Source: Microbispora sp. NBC_01189
Lineage (GTDB): Bacteria; Actinomycetota; Actinomycetes; Streptosporangiales; Streptosporangiaceae
DNA: 64,000 nt
NCBI RefSeq assembly: GCF_036010665.1
Contig: NZ_CP108581.1
Location: 2,173,501 to 2,237,500 of the forward strand
Reading direction: 5' to 3'
Position 1 is the first letter of the stretch. Each line of letters starts with the position of its first letter. A program made the position numbers and the translations under genes. Below the pieces are notes generated by a model that saw only the letters and a program-made list of their open reading frames with translations, searched no databases and was not told the DNA's origin. Shown in pieces: positions 27,931 through 38,119 of the stretch.

Positions 27931-29421
27931 CTACGCCTTGGCCGGCAGCCAGAACAGCCCGTCGTTGCTGGTGACGAGGCCGCCGGGGAACATGGGGACG
28001 TCGGGCCCGAGATCCTCGCCGAGGAAGGCCCGGCTCTGCACCTGGGCGCCCTCCTGCATCGCCTGCCGTACGGCCGACGACTTGAACAGCGGCGCCATGT
28101 TGCCCTCGCGGTCGGCGGCCAGCTCGTCGATCGCGGCGGCGAACTCGGCCGACTTGTCCTTCATCCGCACCGCGGCCGACTCGGCGTCCCGGAGGGCGAA
28201 CTCCGAGGAGGACACGCCCGCGACGAGCTCGACGAAGGACTCCAGCTCGGTGTGCCCGCTGTGGGTGACCTTCTTCGCCGACCAGAAGTAGGAGTCCTCG
28301 TCCCGGTGCATGTCGTAGAACGACATCAGGAACTCGTAGAACACGCCGTACTCCCGGCGGTAGCGCGCCTCGAACTCGGTGAAGGCCTCCTCCTCGCCGA
28401 CCAGCCCCGCGAGGGCGCTGTTGATGGACCGCGAGGCCAGCAGGGCGCTGTACGTGGCCAGGTGGACGCCGGAGGAGAAGACCGGGTCGACGAAGCACGC
28501 CGCGTCGCCGATCAGCACGAACCCGGGCCGCCAGAACGTGGTCTGGTGGTAGGAGTAGTCCTTCCGCGCGCGGATCTGCCCGTACTGGCCCTCCGTCACG
28601 CGGGTGGCGCCGGACAGGTAGTCCTTGATCAGCGGGCACTCGTCGATCAGCGCGGACAGCGAGGCCTCGGGGTCGCCCTGGACCTTCTCCGCGTTCTCCC
28701 TGCGGACGACCGCGCCCACGCTCGTAAGGGTGTCGCTGAGAGGGATGTACCAGAACCACCCGCTCTTGAAGGCCACCGAGAGGATGTTGCCGGAGAAGGG
28801 CGCGGGCAGCCGCCTGCCGCCCTCGAAGTAGCCGAACAGCGCCAGGCTGCGGAAGAACTCGGAGTAGACGCGGGTGCCGCCGACCTTCTTGTAGATGCGG
28901 CTGCCGTTGCCGGAGGCGTCCACCACGAACCGCGCGTACGCCCGGTGCTCGGCGCCGTCCTCGCCGGAGTACGTCACGCCGACGACCCGGCCGTCCTCCT
29001 CGACGACGTCGCCCACCTGCGTCCGGAAGCGGACCTCCGCGCCCTTCGACACGGCGTTGTCCAGCAGGATCTTGTCGAACTTCGACCGCTCCACCTGGTA
29101 CGCGTACGACGTGGAGCTCGCGATCTTGGGTGACACCGAGAACGAGAACGTCCACGGCTCCGGCTTGGCCCCCCAGCGGAACGTGCCGCCCTTCTTGTGG
29201 GTGAATCCCGCCGCCGCCAGGTCGTCGGTCACTCCGATCAGTTTGCACACGCCGTGGATCGTCGACGGCAGCAGCGACTCGCCGATCTGGTATCGGGGAA
29301 AGGTCTCCTTCTCCAGGACGAGCACCCGGTGGCCCTGCATCGCCACGAGAGCGGCCAGCGTGGCGCCGCCCGGGCCGCCGCCCACCACCACGACATCGAA
29401 TTCCTCGCGTTCCACCGCCAT
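27931..29421 (-). CDS. FAD-dependent halogenase (BhaA/VhaA type)
   Basis: 496 residues, the usual length for flavin-dependent aryl halogenases of glycopeptide clusters. It has the FAD-binding GGGPGG at 14-19, the catalytic Lys-Gly-Gly (HKKGG, about 75-79) and the diagnostic WxWxIP-type motif GWFWYIP near 221. It probably chlorinates a Tyr, beta-hydroxytyrosine or hydroxyphenylglycine ring while the residue is on a carrier protein. The ATG has a perfect AAAGGAGG ribosome site. The gene lies 20 nt after dpgC and 15 nt before the hydrolase, so it is co-transcribed with both. It needs a flavin reductase, and none is encoded in the window. Confidence 0.94.
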   Translation of the reverse strand: MAVEREEFDVVVVGGGPGGATLAALVAMQGHRVLVLEKETFPRYQIGESLLPSTIHGVCKLIGVTDDLAAAGFTHKKGGTFRWGAKPEPWTFSFSVSPKIASSTSYAYQVERSKFDKILLDNAVSKGAEVRFRTQVGDVVEEDGRVVGVTYSGEDGAEHRAYARFVVDASGNGSRIYKKVGGTRVYSEFFRSLALFGYFEGGRRLPAPFSGNILSVAFKSGWFWYIPLSDTLTSVGAVVRRENAEKVQGDPEASLSALIDECPLIKDYLSGATRVTEGQYGQIRARKDYSYHQTTFWRPGFVLIGDAACFVDPVFSSGVHLATYSALLASRSINSALAGLVGEEEAFTEFEARYRREYGVFYEFLMSFYDMHRDEDSYFWSAKKVTHSGHTELESFVELVAGVSSSEFALRDAESAAVRMKDKSAEFAAAIDELAADREGNMAPLFKSSAVRQAMQEGAQVQSRAFLGEDLGPDVPMFPGGLVTSNDGLFWLPAKA

Positions 29422-29441
29422 TGCCTCCTTTTTCGTTCCCT

Positions 29442-32546
<3,105 letters not shown>

Positions 32547-32568
<22 letters not shown>

Positions 32569-32615
32569 GTCCGGAGCTTGCCGCGGAGAATTGTCTTCAC
32601 CTGGTCTTCCGTCAT
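32547..32615 (-). CDS. Possible 22-residue leader peptide ahead of dpgA
   Basis: Short frame beginning MTEDQVKTIL and ending TWGWMYR, with a good ribosome site (AGAGGTGAGG just before ATG). Its TGA overlaps the ATG at 32550 as ATGA, so it could couple translation into dpgA. Its ribosome site lies inside a perfect 10-bp hairpin arm. The first ten residues resemble helix 1 of an acyl carrier protein, but the rest does not. It may be a regulatory leader rather than a functional protein. Nothing proves it is translated. Confidence 0.4.
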
Positions 32616-32618
32616 TTC

Positions 32619-32653
32619 CTCACCTCTGGTGAAAAATCCGGAACAGAGGTGAG
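32619..32653 (-). promoter_or_regulatory. RNA hairpin sequestering the ribosome site ahead of dpgA
   Basis: Perfect 10-bp inverted repeat (CTCACCTCTG, 15-nt loop, CAGAGGTGAG in transcript sense). The 3' arm contains the ribosome-binding sequence of the 22-codon upstream frame. In RNA it would hide that site, so it could switch translation. It could also be a DNA operator. Confidence 0.55.
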
Positions 32654-32692
32654 AACCGTAATCTCCACAATGGAAGATCAGCAATGGAAAGT

Positions 32693-32721
32693 GTCCAAGT
32701 GCGGAATTGCCCGCCCGCGAC
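32693..32721. promoter_or_regulatory. Degenerate StrR/Bbr-like site ahead of dpgA
   Basis: One arm, GTCCAAGTGCG, is identical over 11 bp to the arm of the mbtH site. At the same N17 spacing the other arm is only CGCGAC against TTGGAC. It is the only other copy of this arm seen in an intergenic region and lies about 80 nt before the leader frame. Confidence 0.45.
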
Positions 32722-32868
32722 CACCGCTTCGGCCCGGACGGCGGGAAACCGAAATCACAAAATCCGCGATAATTCAACGGCCGGACGGTTCGATACTCGC
32801 TCTCGTTCACGCGCCGTCACCGGGGTGCTCCTTATAGATGCCGATCGTGCCGTTTTCCCGCCGGGCCG

Positions 32869-34044
32869 TCACCCGCCGGCGGCCAGGGACGTCGCCGAGG
32901 CGCCGCGCGAACCGTCCGGCGTCCGGAGCGCCCGGGTGACCGAACCGGTCCGTCGCGCGGTGCCCCACATCCACTCGACGCTCGCCTCGGCGCGCCTGCG
33001 CGCGAGCCAGTCGTCGAAGACGCGGTTCTCGATCGCCCGCCGGGTCTCGTCGTCGAGGACGGCGGGGCGCACCTCCAGTACGCAGGTGACCAGCGGCTCC
33101 GGCCCGTCGCCGAGGACGTCCCCAGCACCGGCGCCGACGGCGTCCGGGCCGAGTTCGCGGCGGTACACGAGCGCCGGCCGGACGTCCGCGCCGTACTCGA
33201 AGGACTCTTCGGCGACCTTCGCGAAGGTCTCCGCCCGGGCCTCTTGGGCGGCCTTCGGGAAGGTCTGTCCACGAGTTTCCGCGGCGTCCTTCCCGGCGGC
33301 CGGGGCGAGCGGACCGCTCCCGGGCCGTGCGCGGTCCCGCAGCCGCCCGGCCGCCGCCCGGGCGGCTTCGAGGTGGGGATACCGCAGGCGCACCACGCAC
33401 AGGCGGTCGTGGTCACCCGGGTCGGCGGCGAACAGTTCGGCCGCGCCGTCGGCGGCCACCCGGCGGCGCAGCCGGGCGATGGCGGCCTCCTGGTGGACGA
33501 TCATCTCCAGCGACGCGTGGTCGAGCCCGCGTTCCGCCATCCAGTCACGGGTGGCCCGCACGGTGAGCAGGCGCCGGGACCGCCGGAAGGCGTCCATCGC
33601 CTCCTGAAGCTCCTCGGCGGACAGCTCGACCGGCTCCCGCTCCAGCTCCTGCTCCACCAGGGCGGCGTTCACCAGGCGGGCGGCCGTCGAGCTGTCCCCC
33701 CACAGCCCGTCGAGCACGGCCATGGCCTGCTCCATCCTGACGTCCACGCCGTCGACGCGGACGACGACCTGCTCGCCAGCGCCGTGGCTGCCGCGCAGCG
33801 GCCACGGGACGGCCCGGGCCGGTGCGAACGCGACGGACACCGTGCCGTCCGGCGCCGGGATCAGCAGGTCGTAGTGGTGGCTCCCGCCGGGATGGTCGCG
33901 CTGCCAAACGAGGCGCATCGGCACGTCCGGATGCCCGGCCCGCAGGTCGCCCAGCAGGCGCCTCGCGTCGGCCGGCTCGGCGCCGGAGACCCGGCGCAGG
34001 AAGGCCAGGGCGTCGTTCAGCAGGTGGTCGGGGAAAAGCGGCAC
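32869..34044 (-). CDS. PpiC/SurA-related putative peptide-maturation protein (TIGR04500-like)
   Basis: 391 residues and no signal peptide, so cytoplasmic. Residues about 90-200 look like the helical chaperone domain of SurA/PpiC isomerases (VRVDGVDVRMEQAMAVLDGLW, then VEQELEREPVELSAEELQEAMDAFRR). Then comes a degenerate region with an Ala/Glu-rich linker and a C-terminal alpha/beta stretch. I recall this as the putative peptide maturation system family TIGR04500, found beside ATP-grasp or other RiPP enzymes. The GTG start lies one base after the ATP-grasp stop, so the two genes are coupled. A plausible role is binding or presenting the precursor peptide. No catalytic site is evident. The family name is from memory and should be checked by profile search. 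Confidence 0.75.
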   Translation of the reverse strand: MPLFPDHLLNDALAFLRRVSGAEPADARRLLGDLRAGHPDVPMRLVWQRDHPGGSHHYDLLIPAPDGTVSVAFAPARAVPWPLRGSHGAGEQVVVRVDGVDVRMEQAMAVLDGLWGDSSTAARLVNAALVEQELEREPVELSAEELQEAMDAFRRSRRLLTVRATRDWMAERGLDHASLEMIVHQEAAIARLRRRVAADGAAELFAADPGDHDRLCVVRLRYPHLEAARAAAGRLRDRARPGSGPLAPAAGKDAAETRGQTFPKAAQEARAETFAKVAEESFEYGADVRPALVYRRELGPDAVGAGAGDVLGDGPEPLVTCVLEVRPAVLDDETRRAIENRVFDDWLARRRAEASVEWMWGTARRTGSVTRALRTPDGSRGASATSLAAGG

Positions 34045-34045
34045 G

Positions 34046-35053
34046 TCAGGCTCCTCGCAGGAGGTGTTCGCAGATGGCCTCGCTGATAGGGAGGCCGGTG
34101 AGGTGCTCCACCCACAGCCACTGCGCGTTGGGGTTCACTTCGAGGAAGACGTGACGGCCCTCGGGGGTGAGGATCAGGTCGATCGCCCCGTACGTGAGGC
34201 CGAGCCGTTCCATGAGGGTGAGACAGCGCGCGGCGACGTCGTCCGGCAGGCGGTGCGGACGGTGCGGGGTGACCCGCGTGTCGTAGCGCCGCCAGTCGAC
34301 GGCGGACCGGTTGGACACCTGGGAGTGGATCTCCGCGGCGAAGATCCGGCGGCCGACGACGGTGACGCGCAACTCCAGGCGCTTGTCCACCCGCTCCTGC
34401 ACGATCATCGGGCAGAACCGCAGCCCGTCGGCGTACGCCAGGTCGCGGGGCGACACCGGCTCGCTGAGACGCGTGACCGTGAGGCCGTCGCCGACGCCCT
34501 CGATGAAGGGGATGTGGAACGTCTTGGTGATGACGCGGCCGTCGTGCCGCTCGTGGAACTCGAAGAACGACTCAGGGTCCGTGGTGATCAGCGTGTCCGG
34601 TACGGCGAAACCGAGCTCCGCCGCGAGGGCGAGCTGGGAGGCCTTCTGCCCGGACCGGCGCCAGACCGACTCGCGGGCGGGCAGTTGCGGGCACGGCAGG
34701 TGCTCCCACAGATCGCTGAGCAGGCTCTGGCACTCCCTGGCCGCGTGCGCGGCGACCGCCGGGTCGGTCAGCTCCGGATGCGGGGCGGGCGGGCTGGGAC
34801 GGCGCCACCACAACGCGGTGACCGTGTCGAGCGCGATCTCCTCCGCACCGCCCCGCAGGAGGCGCGTCATGCGCCCGTCCGCCGCGTAGCCGACCTCCAC
34901 CCTCCAGGAGACGGGGAAGCCGCCGGGGTCGAAGACGGTGACCCGCGCGCCGCGCTCGGCGAGCAGGGCGCCGACACGGTCGGCGTGGGGGTCGTCCTCA
35001 CCCGTGAGGACGAGAACATGCGGAGATGGCAAAGCCGGGCCTTTCGTGATCAC
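34046..35053 (-). CDS. ATP-grasp ligase, graspetide-type RiPP maturase
   Basis: 335-residue ATP-grasp enzyme of the MvdD/PsnB kind, which joins side chains of a precursor peptide by ester or amide bonds using ATP. N-terminal LVLTGEDDPHADRVGALL is the typical opening. KASQLALAAELGFAVPDTL marks the central domain, and VITKTF and MIVQERVDKRLELRVTVVG surround the nucleotide site. FLEVNPNAQWLWVE is the C-terminal metal-binding signature of this family. Start: a GTG at 35053 has no clear ribosome site. A TTG at 35032, preceded by AAAGG, would remove seven residues and fits the usual N-terminus better. It lies between the precursors and the PpiC-like gene and is probably co-transcribed through the hairpin at 35063-35086. 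Confidence 0.9.
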   Translation of the reverse strand: MITKGPALPSPHVLVLTGEDDPHADRVGALLAERGARVTVFDPGGFPVSWRVEVGYAADGRMTRLLRGGAEEIALDTVTALWWRRPSPPAPHPELTDPAVAAHAARECQSLLSDLWEHLPCPQLPARESVWRRSGQKASQLALAAELGFAVPDTLITTDPESFFEFHERHDGRVITKTFHIPFIEGVGDGLTVTRLSEPVSPRDLAYADGLRFCPMIVQERVDKRLELRVTVVGRRIFAAEIHSQVSNRSAVDWRRYDTRVTPHRPHRLPDDVAARCLTLMERLGLTYGAIDLILTPEGRHVFLEVNPNAQWLWVEHLTGLPISEAICEHLLRGA

Positions 35054-35062
35054 GGTGAAGGC

Positions 35063-35086
35063 GGGAGCGCCGCCGCGGGCGCTCCC
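35063..35086 (-). terminator. Hairpin between precursor genes and ATP-grasp gene (attenuator candidate)
   Basis: Perfect 9-bp stem (GGGAGCGCC / GGCGCTCCC, 6-nt loop) just ahead of the ATP-grasp start, with a smaller 6-bp hairpin (GCGCTC/GAGCGC) at 35114-35129. There is no T-run. Partial termination here would give more precursor than enzyme mRNA, a common RiPP arrangement. Confidence 0.6.
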
Positions 35087-35144
35087 ACCCCGTGCCTCAG
35101 CGGCACTTCAGAGGCGCTCCGGAGAGCGCTTCAGTGAGCGGCGC

Positions 35145-35297
35145 TCAGAGGGCGATGTCGTCCCAGGAGCACATGTTGCCGCCGTACGAGCCCGTGTTGT
35201 ACTCGGGCCACATGCCGCCGCTGACGCCCCGCAGGGTCTCCTCGTCGAGTTCGGCGCCCACGGCGTCGATGTCGGCGAGAACGGTCCGCACAGTCAT
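35145..35297 (-). CDS. RiPP precursor peptide 2 (50 residues, GG leader)
   Basis: Leader with VGAELDEETLRGVSGG, then a 22-residue core starting MWPEYNTG and ending SWDDIAL. The leader segment VGAELDE..L.G.[NS]GG and the core elements M[YW]P[DE] and S.DD[VI] are shared with the neighbouring precursor, while the middle of the core differs. GAGGAGA lies about 7 nt before ATG. The GG fits cleavage by the C39 exporter across the intergenic region. The core has Ser, Thr, Tyr and Asp/Glu side chains suited to ATP-grasp cross-linking, but which bonds form is unknown. Confidence 0.87.
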   Translation of the reverse strand: MTVRTVLADIDAVGAELDEETLRGVSGGMWPEYNTGSYGGNMCSWDDIAL

Positions 35298-35314
35298 TCC
35301 GGTGTCTCCTCGTC

Positions 35315-35470
35315 CTAGCAGTAGACGTCGTCGCGGCTACTGGCCCAGCCGGTGTAGCTGTAGGGCCCGTCGGGGTACATTCCGCCGTTGATCCCCTGGA
35401 GCCGGCTCTCGTCCAGCTCGGCGCCGACCTCGGAGATGTCGCGCAGCTCCGTGCGCGGGTCCTTGCCCAT
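35315..35470 (-). CDS. RiPP precursor peptide 1 (51 residues, GG leader)
   Basis: First gene of the RiPP operon. The leader contains VGAELDESRLQGINGG. The 21-residue core starts MYPDGPYSYTG and ends SRDDVYC. AAGGAGGGAG gives a strong ribosome site. The core keeps the M-aromatic-P-acid start and the DD pair near the C-terminus seen in precursor 2, and it ends in Cys. Precursor 2 begins 17 nt downstream. Assignment rests on size, the GG site, the duplicated leader, and the adjacent ATP-grasp and C39 genes. Confidence 0.88.
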   Translation of the reverse strand: MGKDPRTELRDISEVGAELDESRLQGINGGMYPDGPYSYTGWASSRDDVYC

Positions 35471-35487
35471 GTGAACTCCCTCCTTGC

Positions 35488-35514
35488 GTACGGGAGCCGG
35501 GGAGGCTCCCGTAC
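35488..35514 (-). promoter_or_regulatory. Perfect 11-bp inverted repeat ahead of the RiPP precursors
   Basis: GTACGGGAGCC, 5-nt loop, GGCTCCCGTAC, 18 nt before the first precursor start. It could be an operator or a stabilising 5' hairpin. The rest of the 244-nt divergent region to the exporter start shows no clear -35/-10 pair to my eye. Confidence 0.65.
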
Positions 35515-35714
35515 CCACAAGGCTCGGTGGAAGATCTTGGAACCGTCTTGCGGGCAGATTGGAGGGGGGCTGCGCACCGCTGGAACCACAGGTCGGCGGC
35601 GTGCCCGGCCCTCTCGCCGTGCCCCCGGCGGCGCCGACGGGCGGGCCCGGGACCGGTCTCCGCGCCGGATGATCCAAGTCGCCGCGCAGTGGGCGACGGA
35701 ACACTGCGGGACCC

Positions 35715-37865
35715 ATGAGGTTCAATCGCACGAGGGTCCCGCTGCTGTTCCAGGACTCCATGACCGAGTGCGGCGCCGCCTGCCTCGCCATGGTCCTCGG
35801 AGCGTACGGTCACCACACCACGGTCCGCACGCTGGCGGACGAGATGGGGATCGGGCGCGACGGCGGGACCGCTCTCTCACTCATCCGGGCGGCGCGCCGG
35901 CGAGGCCTCACCGCACGTGCCTTCTCCCTGCCCGCGGACGCGGTCCGGCACGTCCCCCTGCCCGCCGTGGCCCACTGGGAGTCCCGCCACTTCGTCGTCG
36001 TCGAGGCCCTCGGGCGTGGCCGCGTCACGATCGCCGACCCGGGAACGGGGCGCCACCGGATCAGCGCCGAGGAGTTCGCCGAGTCCTTCAGCGGGGTCGT
36101 GCTCGTCTTCGAACCGGGGCCGGAGTTCGCCCGCGGGCGGTTCGGGACCGCGCGGAGCCGCTCGTGGCTCCAGTTCATCCGTACGGCGTTCGCCGCGCGG
36201 CGGTCGCTGGTCGCCCTGCTGGCCCTGCTCAGCGTCCTGACGCAGGCGTTCGGGCTCGTCCTGCCCGTCCTGACCGGGCTGATCGTCGACCGGGTCGTCC
36301 TCGCGGGCGAGCGGGACCTGATCACCGCCCTCGGCGCGGGCCTGCTCGCGGTCTTCGCCGCGCACACGGCGGTGGGGGTGCTGCGCGCGTTCACGCTCGC
36401 GGCCCTGCGCGTCCGCGCGGACGCCGACCTGCTGGAGATCACCGCGACCCGCCTGCTCGCGGCGCCGTTCCGGTTCTTCGCCGGGCGGACGTCGGTGGAC
36501 CTGTCCAACAAGGTCATGGGGACCGTGCTGATCAGGGAGATCGTGATCGGCCAGGCCCTCCTCGCGGTCTTCGACGGCCCGCTGGCGCTGGGATACCTGG
36601 TCACGGTGGCCGTGCGCAGCCCGCTGACCGGCGCCTGCCTGCTCGCCTTCGCGGCGGCCCAGATCGCCCTGCTGCTGGCCACCCGGCGGCACGTGAGCGA
36701 CCTGGCCCGCCGCGAGGCGGACACGCGCAGCGACGTCCAGGGCCGGCTCGTCGAGGTGGTGCGGGGCATCGAGAGCATCAAGGCCTCGGGTTCCGAACCC
36801 CGCGTCCGGCACCGGTGGACGAAGCTGCTCGCGGTGTACGTCGCCCGGGCCGGGCGCAGCAGCCGGGCCCAGGGCCTGCAGCAGGCGGTGTTCGACGCGC
36901 TCAGGTTCACGGCCCCGCTGGTCCTGGTCTGGGTCGGGGCGCGGCAGGTCGTCGGCGGGGAGATCTCCCTGGGAGAGATGCTCGCGCTGCAGGCCCTCGC
37001 GGCCGTCGCGCTCTCCCTGCTGTCCTCGCTGATCGGCGGCCTGCGGGCACTCCAGACCGCCCGGCCGTACGTGGACCGCCTGGCCGACGTCTGGGAGGCC
37101 GAGACGGAGCCGGTCCCCCCGGACGCGGTGACCGCCGAGGTGAGCGGCCGCGTCAGCGCGGAGGGCGTGGGCTTCCGGTACACGGCGTCGGCGCCCTGGG
37201 TGGTGCGGGACGTCAGCGTGGAGGTGGCGCCGGGCCGGAAGCTCGCCCTGGTGGGCCGGTCGGGCTCGGGCAAGACCACCCTCGCCCGGGTGCTGCTCGG
37301 GCTCTTCGCCCCGGCCGAGGGGGAGATCCGCTACGACGGCCTCCCCGCCTCCCGCTTCGACCCGGGCGCGCTGCGCCGCCAGTTCGCGGTGGTGCCGCAG
37401 GAACCCGTGCTGTTCACCGGCACGATCGCCGAGAACATCGCGCTGAACGCCCCGGGCGCGCCGGCCGAGGAGATCGCCGAGGCGGCCCGCCTCGCCTGCG
37501 TCCACGACGACATCATGGCCATGCCCATGGGGTACGGCACCCTGCTCGCCGAGGGGGGCGGCCTGTCCGGAGGGCAGCGGCAGCGGGTCGCGCTGGCCAG
37601 GGCCCTGCTGTCCAGGCCGAGGCTGCTGCTCCTGGACGAGGCCACCAGCCACCTCGACACGGCGACGGAGGCGGCGATCGAGGCCAACCTCGCCGGGCTG
37701 GACATGACGCGCATCGTCATCGCCCACCGGCTGAGCACCGTGCTGGACGCCGATCTCATCCTCGTGCTGGAGGCCGGCCGGGTCGTGGAGGCCGGCGGTC
37801 ACGCCGACCTGCTGCGGGCGGGCGGGCCGTACGCGCGCCTGGCCGGCGGCTCACCGCGGTCGTGA
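35715..37865 (+). CDS. C39-peptidase ABC exporter (PCAT type) for the RiPP
   Basis: 716 residues. The N-terminal C39 protease cuts after the GG of leader peptides: Gln13, Cys19 in QDSMTECGAACLAM, His near 94 (RHFVVVEA) and Asp near 110 (IADPGTG). A six-helix membrane domain follows (about 150-440). The ATPase domain has Walker A GRSGSGKTT (about 515), signature LSGGQRQRV (about 616) and Walker B LLLLDEAT (about 638). It would cleave and export the two modified precursors in one step. It is divergent from the precursor-enzyme operon across 244 nt, and its own ribosome site is weak (GCGGGA). The catalytic residues all appear intact. Confidence 0.94.
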   Translation: MRFNRTRVPLLFQDSMTECGAACLAMVLGAYGHHTTVRTLADEMGIGRDGGTALSLIRAARRRGLTARAFSLPADAVRHVPLPAVAHWESRHFVVVEALGRGRVTIADPGTGRHRISAEEFAESFSGVVLVFEPGPEFARGRFGTARSRSWLQFIRTAFAARRSLVALLALLSVLTQAFGLVLPVLTGLIVDRVVLAGERDLITALGAGLLAVFAAHTAVGVLRAFTLAALRVRADADLLEITATRLLAAPFRFFAGRTSVDLSNKVMGTVLIREIVIGQALLAVFDGPLALGYLVTVAVRSPLTGACLLAFAAAQIALLLATRRHVSDLARREADTRSDVQGRLVEVVRGIESIKASGSEPRVRHRWTKLLAVYVARAGRSSRAQGLQQAVFDALRFTAPLVLVWVGARQVVGGEISLGEMLALQALAAVALSLLSSLIGGLRALQTARPYVDRLADVWEAETEPVPPDAVTAEVSGRVSAEGVGFRYTASAPWVVRDVSVEVAPGRKLALVGRSGSGKTTLARVLLGLFAPAEGEIRYDGLPASRFDPGALRRQFAVVPQEPVLFTGTIAENIALNAPGAPAEEIAEAARLACVHDDIMAMPMGYGTLLAEGGGLSGGQRQRVALARALLSRPRLLLLDEATSHLDTATEAAIEANLAGLDMTRIVIAHRLSTVLDADLILVLEAGRVVEAGGHADLLRAGGPYARLAGGSPRS

Positions 37866-38052
37866 CCGGCGGCGGGCCGGCCCAAGATTTTTCACTTCAG
37901 TTGTCACCCTTCCGACCTGCCCAGAAGCCGCATGGACGCCGCTCGGTCGCAGATCCACCTGCATGGATTCGGACTAGATGGGAAAGGTCTCCACAAACCC
38001 ACGGAAGAGACACGGTTTGACAACAAATATAACGATCGCCACTGTCAGGTAG

Positions 38053-38069
38053 CGGAGCGACGCGCTCCG
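38053..38069 (+). promoter_or_regulatory. Inverted repeat ahead of the secreted Pro/Thr-rich protein
   Basis: 7-bp arms CGGAGCG / CGCTCCG with a 3-nt loop, 50 nt before the start. An AT-rich stretch with TTGACA and TATAAC just upstream (about 38016-38036) is a promoter candidate. The remaining part of 37866-38119 shows nothing definite. Confidence 0.4.
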
Positions 38070-38119
38070 GCCGCCGCCAGTCCGGCGGACAACATCACAC
38101 CGCACGATATGGAGGAACG

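Noticed and set aside
32869-35470. Lanthipeptide, lasso peptide or sactipeptide locus
   Set aside because: There are no LanB/M/KC-like cyclases, no lasso B or C proteins and no radical SAM gene. The ATP-grasp motif and lack of Cys/Ser-rich lanthionine patterns point elsewhere.
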